Part shown: piece by piece, positions 8,270-13,791 of the stretch
Layout: each line of letters opens with the position of its first letter
How positions within the stretch are numbered: position 1 is the stretch's first letter
Source: a virus
DNA: 28,651 bases
Strand: one strand, 5' to 3'
IMG/VR virus record: IMGVR_UViG_3300021142_000141
Span: 1 to 28,651 of that record
Translations under genes and position numbers: made by a program
Notes under the pieces: model-generated
What the model was told of the DNA's origin: nothing
What the model saw: only the letters and a program-made list of their open reading frames with translations
Database searches by the model: none

Positions 8270-8433
8270 TGAGAAATATATATAAAAAGAATTTAGATAA
8301 GTTTAAAAACTTTCTAAATAAAGAAGAACAAGAAAAACTTGATGATATTAAATCAGAAAACAATTATAATGATGAAGATTATTATATGGATGAAATAAAA
8401 ACACGAGTTGTTATAAAAGGAAAATTAAAATAA
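8269..8433 (+). CDS. Small hypothetical protein (54 aa)
   Basis: The ATG at 8269 overlaps the connector stop by one base (TAATG), so it is preferred to an earlier in-frame start. The 54-residue product (MRNIYKKNLDKFKNFLNKEE) is highly charged and probably helical, with an acidic middle (NNYNDEDYYMDE) and basic ends. It is not recognised. It lies between the connector and holin-like genes and is probably co-transcribed with both. Confidence 0.55.
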   Translation: MRNIYKKNLDKFKNFLNKEEQEKLDDIKSENNYNDEDYYMDEIKTRVVIKGKLK

Positions 8434-8435
8434 TT

Positions 8436-8861
8436 ATGAAGCACTTTCTATACTCAATGCTACTAACAATTTTAGCATTTTTAGCACCAATTAAGGGAAT
8501 TTTAATACTTCTGGTAATGTTTATAGTATTAGATACAATATTCGCTATCTACGCGTCAGTAAAACTAAAAGGATGGAAAAGTTTTACAAGTTCAAAACTA
8601 TTCAATATAGTTACTAAATCATTTTTCTATTTACTCACAGTAATAATGGCATTCATGGCTGATGAATATATCTGTGGTGGCTCTTTATTTGGTATAGCAC
8701 ATGTTTTAAGTAAAGCTATGGGAGTTTTCTGGGTGATGATAGAGGTAAAATCACTTGATGAAACTTCTATGAAGTTGGGAAATAAATCATTTTGGTCTTT
8801 AATGCGACAAATGATTGGAAGATATAAAAATATCAAAAAAGATATTAATGATGCTGAATAA
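8436..8861 (+). CDS. Holin-like membrane protein
   Basis: This 141-residue protein has a hydrophobic N-terminal half with predicted membrane spans at about residues 5-15, 20-38 and 62-76, and a weaker fourth near 90-103. The order LDTIFAIYASVKLKGW, then SSKLFNIVTKSFFYLL, resembles the DxxxGxxxAxKxxxxxSSKxxxGxxxK pattern of a widespread phage holin family. The C-terminus is charged (KNIKKDINDAE), as holins often have. Holins form membrane lesions that time lysis and release the endolysin; no endolysin is recognisable in this window. A strong terminator follows, so the gene ends the portal transcription unit. Confidence 0.7.
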   Translation: MKHFLYSMLLTILAFLAPIKGILILLVMFIVLDTIFAIYASVKLKGWKSFTSSKLFNIVTKSFFYLLTVIMAFMADEYICGGSLFGIAHVLSKAMGVFWVMIEVKSLDETSMKLGNKSFWSLMRQMIGRYKNIKKDINDAE

Positions 8862-8891
8862 ACTTTATATTGAATATTGTCTTTTTTTATT

Positions 8892-8917
8892 AAACCACCT
8901 TTTATAGGTGGTTTTTT
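8892..8917 (+). terminator. Intrinsic terminator after holin-like gene
   Basis: AAACCACCT (8892-8900) pairs perfectly with AGGTGGTTT (8906-8914) around the loop TTTAT, and the stem runs into a T-run (8912-8917). This is a textbook Rho-independent terminator. Confidence 0.85.
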
Positions 8918-8951
8918 ATTGTATGTAAAATCAATTTTAAATATATAGGTA

Positions 8952-9557
8952 ATGAGAAAGAGTAAATATACCGATGAGATGGTAATACAATTCATTGAGG
9001 ACAATAAACATTTAAGCCGAAAACAATTGAGAATGCTAAATGAAGCAATATATCAGCAAATATATAATCGTAAATTAGAACATCATTTACCACCAAAAAC
9101 CACTCGGTATGGTACATTGGTTGGTGAGGGTCCTAATGCTGGAAGATATAAAGGAAAAAATGAAAGAAAAAAAGATAAACCTATTAAAATTGTAAAACCA
9201 ACTGAAGACCGTGAGAGACCTCAAACTCCAAAATTAATGTATAAAAGTTATAAGATAGATGATAATACATATTTTTGTGGTAGATGTCAACAGGAAAGAA
9301 CTTTAGATAAGTTTAACATTCATACTAAAACAATTTGTAGTAAATGTTATAATAAAATAGTCCATTATATGGGAAAAGATCAAGATACTAACCCTTGGAA
9401 TGTTAAAGATTACTATTGTAATTCTGTAGTTAATGTTAGTGAAAGCCAAAAGTTTGAGATAGGAATTAAAGTTGAACCAAGATTACAAGAGTGGCTAACA
9501 AAAATCGGGTATCAATTTATATTTAAAAGATTCTATAACGAGAAGCATATTAAATAA
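8952..9557 (+). CDS. Zinc-ribbon protein of unknown function
   Basis: The 201-residue protein has three visible parts. Residues about 5-42 are helical and basic (TDEMVIQFIEDNKHLSRKQL) and may form a helix-turn-helix. Residues about 55-95 are a Lys/Arg-rich linker. Residues about 109-132 hold a zinc-binding pattern CxxC-x(18)-CxxC (FCGRCQQERTLDKF, then TICSKCYNK). The C-terminal 60 residues are unrecognised. Zinc ribbons of this type occur in phage HNH nucleases and DNA-binding proteins, but no HNH motif follows, so I do not call it a nuclease. It stands alone between the holin terminator and the structured RNA. Confidence 0.6.
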   Translation: MRKSKYTDEMVIQFIEDNKHLSRKQLRMLNEAIYQQIYNRKLEHHLPPKTTRYGTLVGEGPNAGRYKGKNERKKDKPIKIVKPTEDRERPQTPKLMYKSYKIDDNTYFCGRCQQERTLDKFNIHTKTICSKCYNKIVHYMGKDQDTNPWNVKDYYCNSVVNVSESQKFEIGIKVEPRLQEWLTKIGYQFIFKRFYNEKHIK

Positions 9558-9566
9558 GTGTAACCC

Positions 9567-9587
9567 ACACCCCACCCAAGGGGGTGT
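9567..9587 (+). other. GC-rich hairpin downstream of the zinc-ribbon gene
   Basis: ACACCCC (9567-9573) pairs with GGGGTGT (9581-9587) around ACCCAAG. No T-run follows, so it is either a 3' end stabilising hairpin of the upstream message or part of the RNA region that follows. Between it and the candidate promoter at 9634 the DNA is A/T-rich with a duplicated AAAAATAATTT. Confidence 0.45.
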
Positions 9588-9633
9588 TCAGCGACTTAAA
9601 AATAATTTAAAAATAATTTAAAAAACAACCTAA

Positions 9634-9665
9634 GGGGGAAGATGGAATATAATATATACATTATA
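9634..9665 (+). promoter_or_regulatory. Candidate phage promoter of the structured RNA
   Basis: A GGGGGAAGATGG purine box is followed by TAATATATACATTATA (9650-9665). This 16-mer is identical to the one at 11125-11140 in front of the gene at 11159. It lies directly before the first hairpin of the structured region. Confidence 0.45.
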
Positions 9666-10166
9666 GAGGTTCCTCAACAGGCACAAGCACCTCAACCTAC
9701 CAAGGGTTAAAAATTATGCCTTCTATGAGAAAGTTTGGGATCACAAACATCATAGTAAATCAAGGCCACAGGTTGAAATAACTTCTTATAAGGGCTGCAA
9801 TCCTTATAAGAAGTGTGGTTGAGAAAAGTCATTAGAATGTATTTACACTAATGTCCCGCAATGTTTAGACCTAACAACGGGCCCTTCATACCAGAAATGG
9901 AAATAGTAAATACTTACCAAGTGATCCTTTAATGATAAAAGTTAAAGGGTGAAGGATGCCTTTGAGACGTAACGAGGTCCGGGCGGGTGCTAATGGCTTG
10001 ACGAATTAGTAATGGTTCGTAAGTCCAAATATTCTAATTTAACTCTATTTAGTTGAGTTCTAATATGAAGGATAGAGGTCTCGTTATATCCAATAATTAA
10101 GTACTTTTAAATGTGAATTGCTGTCGTTAGACCAGCAAGAGTGCAAATGTTAATGCAATTAATACT
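9666..10166 (+). ncRNA. Large structured non-coding RNA (candidate, ~500 nt)
   Basis: No plausible protein gene covers this region, it is richer in G and C than its surroundings, and it is full of local stems. Clear ones are: GCCTT+CTATGA (9718-9728) with TCATAG (9750-9755) and AAGGC (9762-9766), capped by GTTTG (9733-9737)/CAAAC (9744-9748); a perfect 13-bp stem 9781-9793/9802-9814 with an 8-base loop; CCACA (9766-9770)/TGTGG (9814-9818) around it; CATTAG (9830-9835) plus TGT (9838-9840) with ACACTAATG (9845-9853); CCCG (9855-9858)/CGGG (9878-9881); CCTTTAA (9926-9932)/TTAAAGG (9942-9948); an 11-bp long-range stem 9969-9979/10077-10087 with three G-U pairs, enclosing 9995-10005/10016-10026 and AACTC/GAGTT (10041-10059); TTGCTG (10118-10123)/CAGCAA (10133-10138). 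Size, phage setting and multi-stem form recall GOLLD and ROOL RNAs; I cannot tell whether it belongs to either. Strand is inferred from the candidate promoter. The 3' end is uncertain. Confidence 0.72.
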
Positions 10167-10171
10167 TTCAT
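10127..10171 (-). CDS. Possible leader-like micro-ORF (14 aa)
   Basis: On the minus strand an ATG overlaps the stop of the 10168-10464 gene (ATGA) and encodes MKVLIALTFALLLV, a short hydrophobic peptide like a membrane or signal segment. It lies inside the 3' end of the structured RNA on the other strand. The ATGA coupling resembles that after the genes at 11624 and 11914. It may equally be chance. Confidence 0.2.
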   Translation of the reverse strand: MKVLIALTFALLLV

Positions 10172-10190
10172 AATCCTAATTTTTCTAATT
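10168..10190 (-). repeat. 23-bp repeat, diverged minus-strand copy
   Basis: Read on the minus strand this is AATTAGAAAAATTAGGATTA plus TGA, matching the plus-strand copies at 20 of 23 bases. It codes for the LEKLGL end of the 10168-10464 protein and overlaps an ATG in the same ATGA arrangement. Confidence 0.55.
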
Positions 10191-10464
10191 GATCATTTCG
10201 GTATTCTATTATATATACCGGTATAAAATCTTCAATTTCCCAGGCATATGATTTCTTAAATAAATCTAAATCAAAATCATCTTTAAATTTCCATTTCCAT
10301 TTAGAATGTTTATATTTTGATGTATGTAAAAGTGCATACCATGTTTTATCATGATATACATAATACAAACCCCAGAGATAATAATATTCATCTGAACGAT
10401 AATCTTCTGATATAAAATAACCTTTATCTATTTTTTCTATTAATATCTCCATCAATGCTTTCAT
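10168..10464 (-). CDS. Small hypothetical protein with LGL-type C-terminus
   Basis: This 98-residue protein is rich in Tyr, Trp, Lys and Asp (SDEYYYLWGLYYVYHDKTW, then KYKHSKWKWKFKDDFDLD). No domain is recognised. It ends in NDQLEKLGL, close to the LKELGL ends of the two plus-strand proteins at 11624 and 11914, and the DNA coding for this end (10168-10190) matches theirs at 20 of 23 bases. It has its own host-type promoter at 10495-10526, inside the 3' end of the next minus-strand gene. Own promoter, opposite direction and accessory position suggest an early or constitutively expressed host-interaction gene, which is an inference. Confidence 0.6.
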   Translation of the reverse strand: MKALMEILIEKIDKGYFISEDYRSDEYYYLWGLYYVYHDKTWYALLHTSKYKHSKWKWKFKDDFDLDLFKKSYAWEIEDFIPVYIIEYRNDQLEKLGL

Positions 10465-10494
10465 AATCTTATATATTAAATTAATTTCTTTCTA

Positions 10495-10526
10495 CAAATA
10501 TACTAATTATTTTTTAATCCACCAAA
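10495..10526 (-). promoter_or_regulatory. Bacteroidota-type promoter (TTTG-N20-TATATTTG)
   Basis: On the minus strand TTTG (10526-10523) is followed after 20 bases by TATATTTG (10502-10495), matching the -33 TTTG and -7 TAnnTTTG elements of Bacteroidota housekeeping promoters. It lies 31 bases before the ATG at 10464 and overlaps the end of the neighbouring coding region. Confidence 0.6.
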
Positions 10527-11017
10527 CATTCCATCTCTAAATGTTCATCATTCATATAATCATAATATAGTTCAACAATATCATATATAAACCAATCATG
10601 ACCAAAACCAGACCAAGGATCATCATATAACTCATCAAATAGATCATGATAATCATTTGCTTCATCATCTTCTAACTCAATTAAACCCATATAAAATTTA
10701 ATACCTTTGAAATCATAAACAACATCTTTACTATCATCAAGATGATCAACACCATTTAACCATTTAAATGTTCCATGAACACCCATACTATTAAAAAACT
10801 CTCTATACTTTTCACTAATAGTGTCCCACATATAATATTCCTCCATAAATTCAAGACCAACATTTTCAATTGGGGGTCTTTTAAGATAATGATTTTTAAA
10901 GCTATCTTGGTGTAATATTACAAACTTTTTAGGATCCATATTTTCTATGAAGTTGAATATCTTATCACCTTCTGTTAGTAATGTTAATTTTAACTCTCTA
11001 ATCTCTTGCTTATTCAT
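10514..11017 (-). CDS. Highly acidic hypothetical protein
   Basis: The 167-residue protein begins MNKQEIRELKLTLLTEGDKI and becomes strongly acidic toward the end: LIELEDDEANDYHDLFDELY, then DDPWSGFGHDWFIYDIVELY and MNDEHLEMECLVD. The charge and the Tyr/Trp content are striking, and no family is recognised. Very acidic small phage proteins are sometimes DNA mimics that block host nucleases or regulators, but this is a speculation from composition alone. It has a good host-type promoter 30 bases upstream and a short A-rich leader, and it is divergent from the gene at 11159. Confidence 0.65.
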   Translation of the reverse strand: MNKQEIRELKLTLLTEGDKIFNFIENMDPKKFVILHQDSFKNHYLKRPPIENVGLEFMEEYYMWDTISEKYREFFNSMGVHGTFKWLNGVDHLDDSKDVVYDFKGIKFYMGLIELEDDEANDYHDLFDELYDDPWSGFGHDWFIYDIVELYYDYMNDEHLEMECLVD

Positions 11018-11046
11018 AACTTTTATTTTTTAATTGATTTATAATA

Positions 11047-11077
11047 CAAAGATACAACAATAATTTTAATATCCAAA
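11047..11077 (-). promoter_or_regulatory. Bacteroidota-type promoter (TTTG-N19-TATCTTTG)
   Basis: On the minus strand TTTG (11077-11074) and TATCTTTG (11054-11047) are 19 bases apart, which is the standard spacing for Bacteroidota sigma-A promoters. The predicted start of transcription lies about 20 bases before the ATG at 11017. This also supports the host assignment. Confidence 0.7.
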
Positions 11078-11112
11078 CTTTTTACTATAAAAAATCCACA
11101 TTTCCAAAAAAA

Positions 11113-11140
11113 GAGAAAAAAACTTAATATATACATTATA
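11113..11140 (+). promoter_or_regulatory. Candidate phage promoter (purine box + TAATATATACATTATA)
   Basis: GAGAAAAAAA is followed by TAATATATACATTATA (11125-11140), identical over 16 bases to the site at 9650. The ATG of the next gene is at 11159. With the minus-strand host promoter at 11047-11077 it makes a divergent control region of 141 bases. Confidence 0.45.
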
Positions 11141-11158
11141 AAAAAAAAGAAATATATT

Positions 11159-11605
11159 ATGAAAAAAACCACATCAACACAAGATCAAGAGATTTTAGCT
11201 ACGTTCTTAGCTAAGAAGTTCTTCCCAAAGCAATCAAGAACAGTTAGTGCTAAACAACTATGTAATTATTTAAATAATAAATTAGAAGTAATTAATGCAA
11301 TGCTACAAACTAACTTTAAAACTATTACAGATGCATCGCTCAGGAATATGATTAACTTCATCAGGACGAACGATCTAATAAAAGATGGAAAACTTATAGC
11401 AAACTCAAAAGGATACTTTGTAAGCAACGATAAACAGCAAATACTTGAGTTCGTTGCCTCAATGGAAGGAAGAGTAAAAGCAATATACCAAGCAACAAAT
11501 GGATTAAGAAAGAATATAAATAACTATAGCTCTCCTCAAAGATCATCCATTGAAAAAACTTTAAAACTAATAATCAAAGATGATCTGTTTGACAGTCTAT
11601 CTTAA
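11159..11605 (+). CDS. Winged-helix-like DNA-binding protein (putative)
   Basis: This 148-residue basic protein has helices typical of a winged helix: VSAKQLCNYLNNKLEVINAM, then SLRNMINFIRTNDLI as a likely recognition region, then a beta wing GKLIANSKGYFVSNDKQQIL, then a helix EFVASMEGRVKAIYQATNGL. The sequence RNMINFIRTNxLIxxGxLIANSKGYFVSxDxxEI is like small phage proteins thought to regulate transcription or replication. It is first in its unit, behind a candidate phage promoter, and divergent from two host-promoter genes, so a regulator role fits. I am sure of the gene and less sure of the function. Confidence 0.65.
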   Translation: MKKTTSTQDQEILATFLAKKFFPKQSRTVSAKQLCNYLNNKLEVINAMLQTNFKTITDASLRNMINFIRTNDLIKDGKLIANSKGYFVSNDKQQILEFVASMEGRVKAIYQATNGLRKNINNYSSPQRSSIEKTLKLIIKDDLFDSLS

Positions 11606-11623
11606 AAAAATAATTAAAACGAA

Positions 11624-11917
11624 ATGAATTTTACAGAAGAAGAATTAAAATTATACAACGAATACTCCACAGTATTAAAAGGTATGATTCAAGATGATAT
11701 AAAAGATAAATATGATCTAAAAATTTCTATATTCAATATAGAAATATTAAATATAAATAGTAAACCAGATGTTAATTATGCTTTTCCTAACGAAGATGGT
11801 TTGACTATAGGTGAAACTATAAAGGATGTTTTAAAAGCAGCACCAACATTTAATCAGTTCTTAAACATGAAGAAGCGAGAACATAGAAGAAAACAATTAA
11901 AAGAATTAGGACTATGA
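11624..11917 (+). CDS. Small hypothetical protein, LKELGL family, copy 1
   Basis: This 97-residue protein opens with MNFTEEELKLYNEYSTVLKG and closes with REHRRKQLKELGL. The next gene begins in a similar way (YTDEEIILYKSYSLYV), has the same middle layout and ends with the same six residues, so the two appear to be tandem paralogues. The stop overlaps the next ATG (ATGA), which suggests coupled translation. No function is known to me; the mix of acidic N-terminus and basic C-terminus suggests a protein or nucleic-acid contact. Confidence 0.6.
   Translation: MNFTEEELKLYNEYSTVLKGMIQDDIKDKYDLKISIFNIEILNINSKPDVNYAFPNEDGLTIGETIKDVLKAAPTFNQFLNMKKREHRRKQLKELGL
11895..11917 (+). repeat. 23-bp repeat coding for LKELGL end, copy 1
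   Basis: AATTAAAAGAATTAGGACTA plus TGA is identical to 12212-12234 and has a 20/23 match on the minus strand at 10168-10190. Each copy encodes the last residues and stop of a small gene and creates an ATGA overlap with a following start. Confidence 0.75.
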
Positions 11918-12234
11918 ACCCAGATTATACTGATGAAGAAATTATATTATATAAATCATATTCTTTATATGTTAATAAACAAATAGAAAAAGAATTAAAA
12001 AAAAAATATGGTTTTAATGCCAAATCCCATGATATTATATATAGTATATACAATTCATTTGAATTAGAACAAAGAATTGATAGAGATTATGTTATATATG
12101 AATATTATATTGATTACGGAATGGATATTAATGAAATATTAAAAGATGGTATTGTAGTATTTTCAATTGTAGGTTGGAAAAATGATAAAACAAGAAAGCA
12201 AAGAAATAAAAAATTAAAAGAATTAGGACTATGA
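11914..12234 (+). CDS. Small hypothetical protein, LKELGL family, copy 2
   Basis: This 106-residue protein looks paralogous to the one before it: DEEIILYKSYSLYVNKQIEK aligns with EEELKLYNEYSTVLKGMIQD, a KYG/KYD step follows, then a Tyr-rich central part (YVIYEYYIDYGMDINEIL) aligns with YAFPNEDGLTIGETI, and both end RKQxxKxLKELGL. The DNA for the end (12212-12234) is identical over 23 bases to the end of copy 1. The start overlaps the previous stop by four bases, and the stop overlaps a further small ORF in the same way. Confidence 0.6.
   Translation: MNPDYTDEEIILYKSYSLYVNKQIEKELKKKYGFNAKSHDIIYSIYNSFELEQRIDRDYVIYEYYIDYGMDINEILKDGIVVFSIVGWKNDKTRKQRNKKLKELGL
12212..12234 (+). repeat. 23-bp repeat coding for LKELGL end, copy 2
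   Basis: Identical to 11895-11917. It ends at the stop of the 11914 gene and overlaps the start of the 28-residue ORF at 12231. Confidence 0.75.
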
Positions 12235-12317
12235 TACAAGCAATACTACTACATCCTGCCACAATTCCCACAATTATTTATTTTATTATACAAATATTTA
12301 AAAGGGAGAAGGAATAA
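12231..12317 (+). CDS. Possible small membrane peptide (28 aa)
   Basis: The ATG overlaps the previous stop (ATGA) and the ORF encodes a hydrophobic peptide, MIQAILLHPATIPTIIYFII, ending in a basic and acidic tail (KREKE). It looks like a single membrane span with a charged end. The coupling is its main support; at 28 residues it could be chance. Confidence 0.35.
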   Translation: MIQAILLHPATIPTIIYFIIQIFKREKE

Positions 12318-12327
12318 TTAATATATA
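12304..12327 (+). promoter_or_regulatory. Candidate phage promoter (purine box + TAATATATA)
   Basis: GGGAGAAGGA precedes TAATATATA (12319-12327), the same arrangement as at 5575, 9634 and 11113. No ORF begins before the terminator at 12378, so it would either make a short RNA of about 70 bases or read through to the gene at 12436. Confidence 0.3.
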
Positions 12328-12377
12328 ATACTGTTAGATGTTTGACACATTTAATAAGTTCATTTAATATATTTTTT

Positions 12378-12406
12378 AAAAGCAATCCGAAAGGGTTGCT
12401 TTTTTT
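12378..12406 (+). terminator. Intrinsic terminator
   Basis: AAAAGCAATCC (12378-12388) pairs with GGGTTGCTTTT (12393-12403) around a GAAA tetraloop, running into a T-run to 12406. It closes the small-gene unit and separates it from the unit beginning at 12436. Confidence 0.82.
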
Positions 12407-12435
12407 ATATATATACATGAAAAATTAACAATATT

Positions 12436-12807
12436 ATGACAAAAGCGATTAATATATTGAAAAAACAAGTCCTGCATGATGCCCAACATATCCCTGACTT
12501 CATAGACAACAAGTCCGAAACAATGAAAATTATATGGGATCACATCAAATTCATTTTCCAAAACATCCAACGACTTATAACAGATGATTTTCTATCCAAA
12601 CAAAAACTAACAAACATAGCAAGAAAAGTATTAGAATCTATAATGAGCCTATTAAACTATTCTGGGACTACATTATACCAAGTCGTTATACTACCTTACC
12701 TATTACAAAGATTAGATACTTATAAGATGCTTGCCGAGCAAGAAGAACTATATGAAAGTCTAAGTAATTTAATTGAATTTGAAAAATTATTTACTATAGA
12801 TGAATAA
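12436..12807 (+). CDS. Hypothetical helical protein
   Basis: This 123-residue protein is almost wholly helical by eye (KAINILKKQVLHDAQHIPDF, SLLNYSGTTLYQVVILPYLL, LEEL-like end) with no recognised motif. Its stop overlaps the start of the sigma-like gene by eight bases (ATGAATAA), so the two are probably translated as a pair. A partner or regulator of the sigma-like protein is one possibility. The ATG follows a TATATATATACATG tract and an A-rich leader. Confidence 0.6.
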   Translation: MTKAINILKKQVLHDAQHIPDFIDNKSETMKIIWDHIKFIFQNIQRLITDDFLSKQKLTNIARKVLESIMSLLNYSGTTLYQVVILPYLLQRLDTYKMLAEQEELYESLSNLIEFEKLFTIDE

Positions 12808-13360
12808 AAATAAATTACTTGAATACATATTCACCGATAATGAAATACATAAAGCAATCAAATCTATAGTTGATACTATGTACCACGAAGATATGAAAAC
12901 CCACCTAATTGAACAACTGATAAAAATAGATGAAGATAAACTATTAAAACTATATAACGATAAAGAATTAATATACTTCTGTATAAAGATAATAAAAAAC
13001 CAATACGAATCATCAACATCAACATTCTATAAAATATACAGAAATAAAGGACAAACAAAATTATTTAGAACATATAATTTTACTACATCTGAAAACTTAT
13101 TAGATGAAACAGAAGAATACATAGATAGTCCAACACCTAAAGAAACATTAAATAAATTAAAACTATTACTATTAAATCAATACGAAGACTTCCTAACAAA
13201 CCAATACCATAAAACTCTATTTGAACTATACTATTTCAAAAAATTAAAACTAAGAGAAATACAAGATAAAACAGGAATAGACTACAGGACAATTAGTAGA
13301 TCAATCCGAAAAACAAAGGCTTGGTTAAAAAATGAACTAAAAGATTATGGGTATTTTTGA
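12800..13360 (+). CDS. Sigma-70-like transcription factor (putative)
   Basis: This 186-residue protein has the layout of a small sigma factor. Residues about 46-82 (DKLLKLYNDKELIYFCIKII, then KNQYESSTSTFYKIY) resemble region 2, which binds core polymerase and the -10 element. A flexible acidic linker follows (LLDETEEYIDSPTP). Residues about 134-180 resemble region 4: LFELYYFKKLKLREIQDKTG, then IDYRTISRSIRKTKAWLKNE, a helix-turn-helix that would read the -35 element. Such phage proteins are thought to redirect host polymerase to late genes. The candidate TAATATATA motif sites might be its targets, which is inference. A transposase-like or replication HTH protein is the alternative. Neighbours overlap on both sides. 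Confidence 0.6.
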   Translation: MNKNKLLEYIFTDNEIHKAIKSIVDTMYHEDMKTHLIEQLIKIDEDKLLKLYNDKELIYFCIKIIKNQYESSTSTFYKIYRNKGQTKLFRTYNFTTSENLLDETEEYIDSPTPKETLNKLKLLLLNQYEDFLTNQYHKTLFELYYFKKLKLREIQDKTGIDYRTISRSIRKTKAWLKNELKDYGYF

Positions 13361-13508
13361 AGAAGTATATGTATCAGAACTTGGATTCATAATGGTTAAG
13401 ATTTATTATCCCAAGGAGAAGCGCTATGTTAAATATATAGTAGGTAAGGTAAGTGATATACACGAAAATATTATTATACCTAATGATAAAATAAATATTA
13501 AAAAATGA
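13347..13508 (+). CDS. Small hypothetical protein (53 aa)
   Basis: The ATG lies 14 bases inside the 3' end of the sigma-like gene, and the stop overlaps the next ATG (ATGA). The product (MGIFEEVYVSELGFIMVKIY, then YPKEKRYVKYIVGKVSDIHE) is beta-rich and basic, like a small SH3-type barrel, but not recognised. Tight overlap on both sides supports it as a real gene in a coupled chain. Confidence 0.5.
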   Translation: MGIFEEVYVSELGFIMVKIYYPKEKRYVKYIVGKVSDIHENIIIPNDKINIKK

Positions 13509-13786
13509 TATTAACAATTACATTATTAAAATGCCTACTACTGGCTAATGTTATAGCCAATTTCAGCCCCTTACAATGGCTTTTAGAAGCACTACCAGAC
13601 AATCTATTCAAATGGACTTTAATAGTGCTTACATCGTGCTCTAAATGTGTAAGTTTCTGGACTACATTAATCTATACACACGATATATTCATCGCATCAG
13701 GAGCATATTTTGCTATGAGTATGTTAAGCACAGCATGGAATAATATAACTACAACTTATATAAGAAGATTAAATAAAAACAATTAA
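13505..13786 (+). CDS. Membrane protein with CxxC motif
   Basis: This 93-residue protein has two or three predicted membrane spans (ILTITLLKCLLLANVIANF, then LFKWTLIVLTSCSKCVSFWT, then IFIASGAYFAMSMLSTAW). The SCSKCVSFW stretch is like the conserved Cys pair and aromatic segment seen in small phage membrane proteins of unknown function. It ends in a basic tail (IRRLNKNN) that would face the cytoplasm. No function is known; a role in host envelope change is only a guess. Confidence 0.6.
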   Translation: MILTITLLKCLLLANVIANFSPLQWLLEALPDNLFKWTLIVLTSCSKCVSFWTTLIYTHDIFIASGAYFAMSMLSTAWNNITTTYIRRLNKNN

Positions 13787-13791
13787 TAATT

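Noticed and set aside
9586-9600. GTTCAGCGACTTA, similar to the group I intron R element
   Set aside because: No matching P7 partner at the right distance, no P, Q or S elements, and no interrupted gene around it.
9950-9990. Short resemblance to conserved RNase P RNA segments (AGGGTGAAGG, GAGGTCCGGGC)
   Set aside because: Segments are in the wrong order and spacing for RNase P RNA and the other conserved parts are missing, so chance or general RNA style is likelier.
9700-10160. tRNA genes inside the structured region
   Set aside because: No cloverleaf with acceptor stem and T-arm could be built; GGTTCGTAAGTCC is only superficially T-arm-like and pairs elsewhere.
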